Of a DNA stretch of 14,049 bases, positions 13,739-14,049 are shown in pieces; the stretch's first letter is position 1; each line of letters begins with the position of its first letter. The stretch spans positions 34,550 through 48,598 of the forward strand of contig PKXI01000337.1 of the NCBI GenBank assembly GCA_003133425.1, written 5' to 3'. Position numbers and translations under genes: made by a program. A model generated the notes under the pieces. That model did not search any database, was not told the origin of the DNA, and worked only from the letters and a program-made list of their open reading frames with translations. This DNA comes from Acidobacteriaceae bacterium. GTDB lineage: Bacteria > Acidobacteriota > Terriglobia > Terriglobales > Acidobacteriaceae.

Positions 13739-14049
13739 GTGGAGTTGTCTTGCAGATATAATTTGCTAACTCAAGCTCGGGGGAATAGCTCTGTTTCAAG
13801 ATCTGGTCGCCAAGTGACTCGGCCATGTCCTGCTTACCTGAAGTGAATGCCATCAACTCGCAAATGCAAGATCGACGCCATTCAATCTGATCGGTACCGA
13901 TAACGCCCATATCGTAAGTAGAGTTTCTGGACTGATGCCAAATCGCCAAAGCGCCCGCCGACGGCGGAGACACGACCAAAGCCATCGCCGTTCCGGCGCC
14001 CGCATCATCGGGCTATCCACCTCCAACGTCGCAATGAACGCCGCAGACG
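13739..14049. other. Terminal stretch without an assignable gene
   Basis: No plus-strand gene is recognisable after the kinase fragment. On the minus strand a frame is open from the window edge to a stop at 13855-13853 and could be the end of a gene lying beyond the window, but its translation (for example SAAFIATLEVDSPMM) matches no family I recognise. Degenerate sequence is equally possible. Confidence 0.3.

Noticed and set aside
13467..13985. 172-aa minus-strand frame overlapping the TPR gene end
   Set aside because: Overlaps the well-supported TPR gene antisense and has no recognisable motif.
1..14049. tRNA, rRNA, CRISPR array, insertion sequence or transposase
   Set aside because: None was recognised; no regularly spaced long repeats and no transposase-like protein in any frame.

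Overview
This window carries most of a bacterial microcompartment (BMC) locus, followed by unrelated housekeeping-type genes. The GC-rich sequence, the winged-helix/TolB-like/TPR membrane protein at 11769-13679 (an architecture common in Acidobacteria) and the style of the intergenic repeat at about 9839-9918 suggest a soil-type acidobacterium. This assignment is inference; there is no rRNA or other marker gene in the window.

Region 1 (1-7753, all minus strand) reads as one long operon in the order ackA-like kinase, pduL, three BMC-H hexamer shell genes, a BMC-P pentamer gene, pduP-type aldehyde dehydrogenase, two more BMC-P genes, a class II sugar-phosphate aldolase, a DeoR-family regulator and a nicotinamidase (pncA) cut by the window edge. 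Several junctions are tight: stop/start overlaps or 2-nt gaps at 2805-2808, 3096-3097 and 4567.

Region 2 (7846-9794, plus strand) is a divergent two-gene operon, pduS (flavin/Fe-S RnfC-like protein) and pduT (tandem-domain shell protein with the Fe-S cysteine). The 92-bp divergent region holds three 7-bp direct repeats spaced exactly 10 bp apart, between a candidate promoter and the ackA start codon. This is a strong candidate operator for the DeoR protein.

Inferred pathway: a sugar phosphate such as fuculose-1-P or rhamnulose-1-P is split by the aldolase to DHAP plus an aldehyde (lactaldehyde). PduP converts the aldehyde to acyl-CoA with production of NADH, PduL makes the acyl phosphate, and the AckA-like kinase would make ATP plus the acid. 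This matches the PVM-type fucose/rhamnose BMC known from Planctomycetes. Aldolase, PduP and PduL each carry a terminal amphipathic helix that looks like an encapsulation peptide; the kinase does not. No alcohol dehydrogenase is present, so NAD+ may be regenerated by passing electrons out through PduS and PduT. The sugar isomerase and kinase are not in the window.

Region 3 (9795-10488) has no convincing gene. It contains several small hairpins near 9839-9918, an 8-bp inverted repeat at 10229-10254 and a weak terminator for the gene to its right.

Region 4 holds a secreted ScyD/ScyE-family beta-propeller protein (10489-11610, minus) and, divergently, the winged-helix/TPR membrane protein (11769-13679, plus). 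After its stop lies a fragment of a Ser/Thr protein kinase glycine-rich loop (about 13688-13738), then sequence with no assignable gene to the end.
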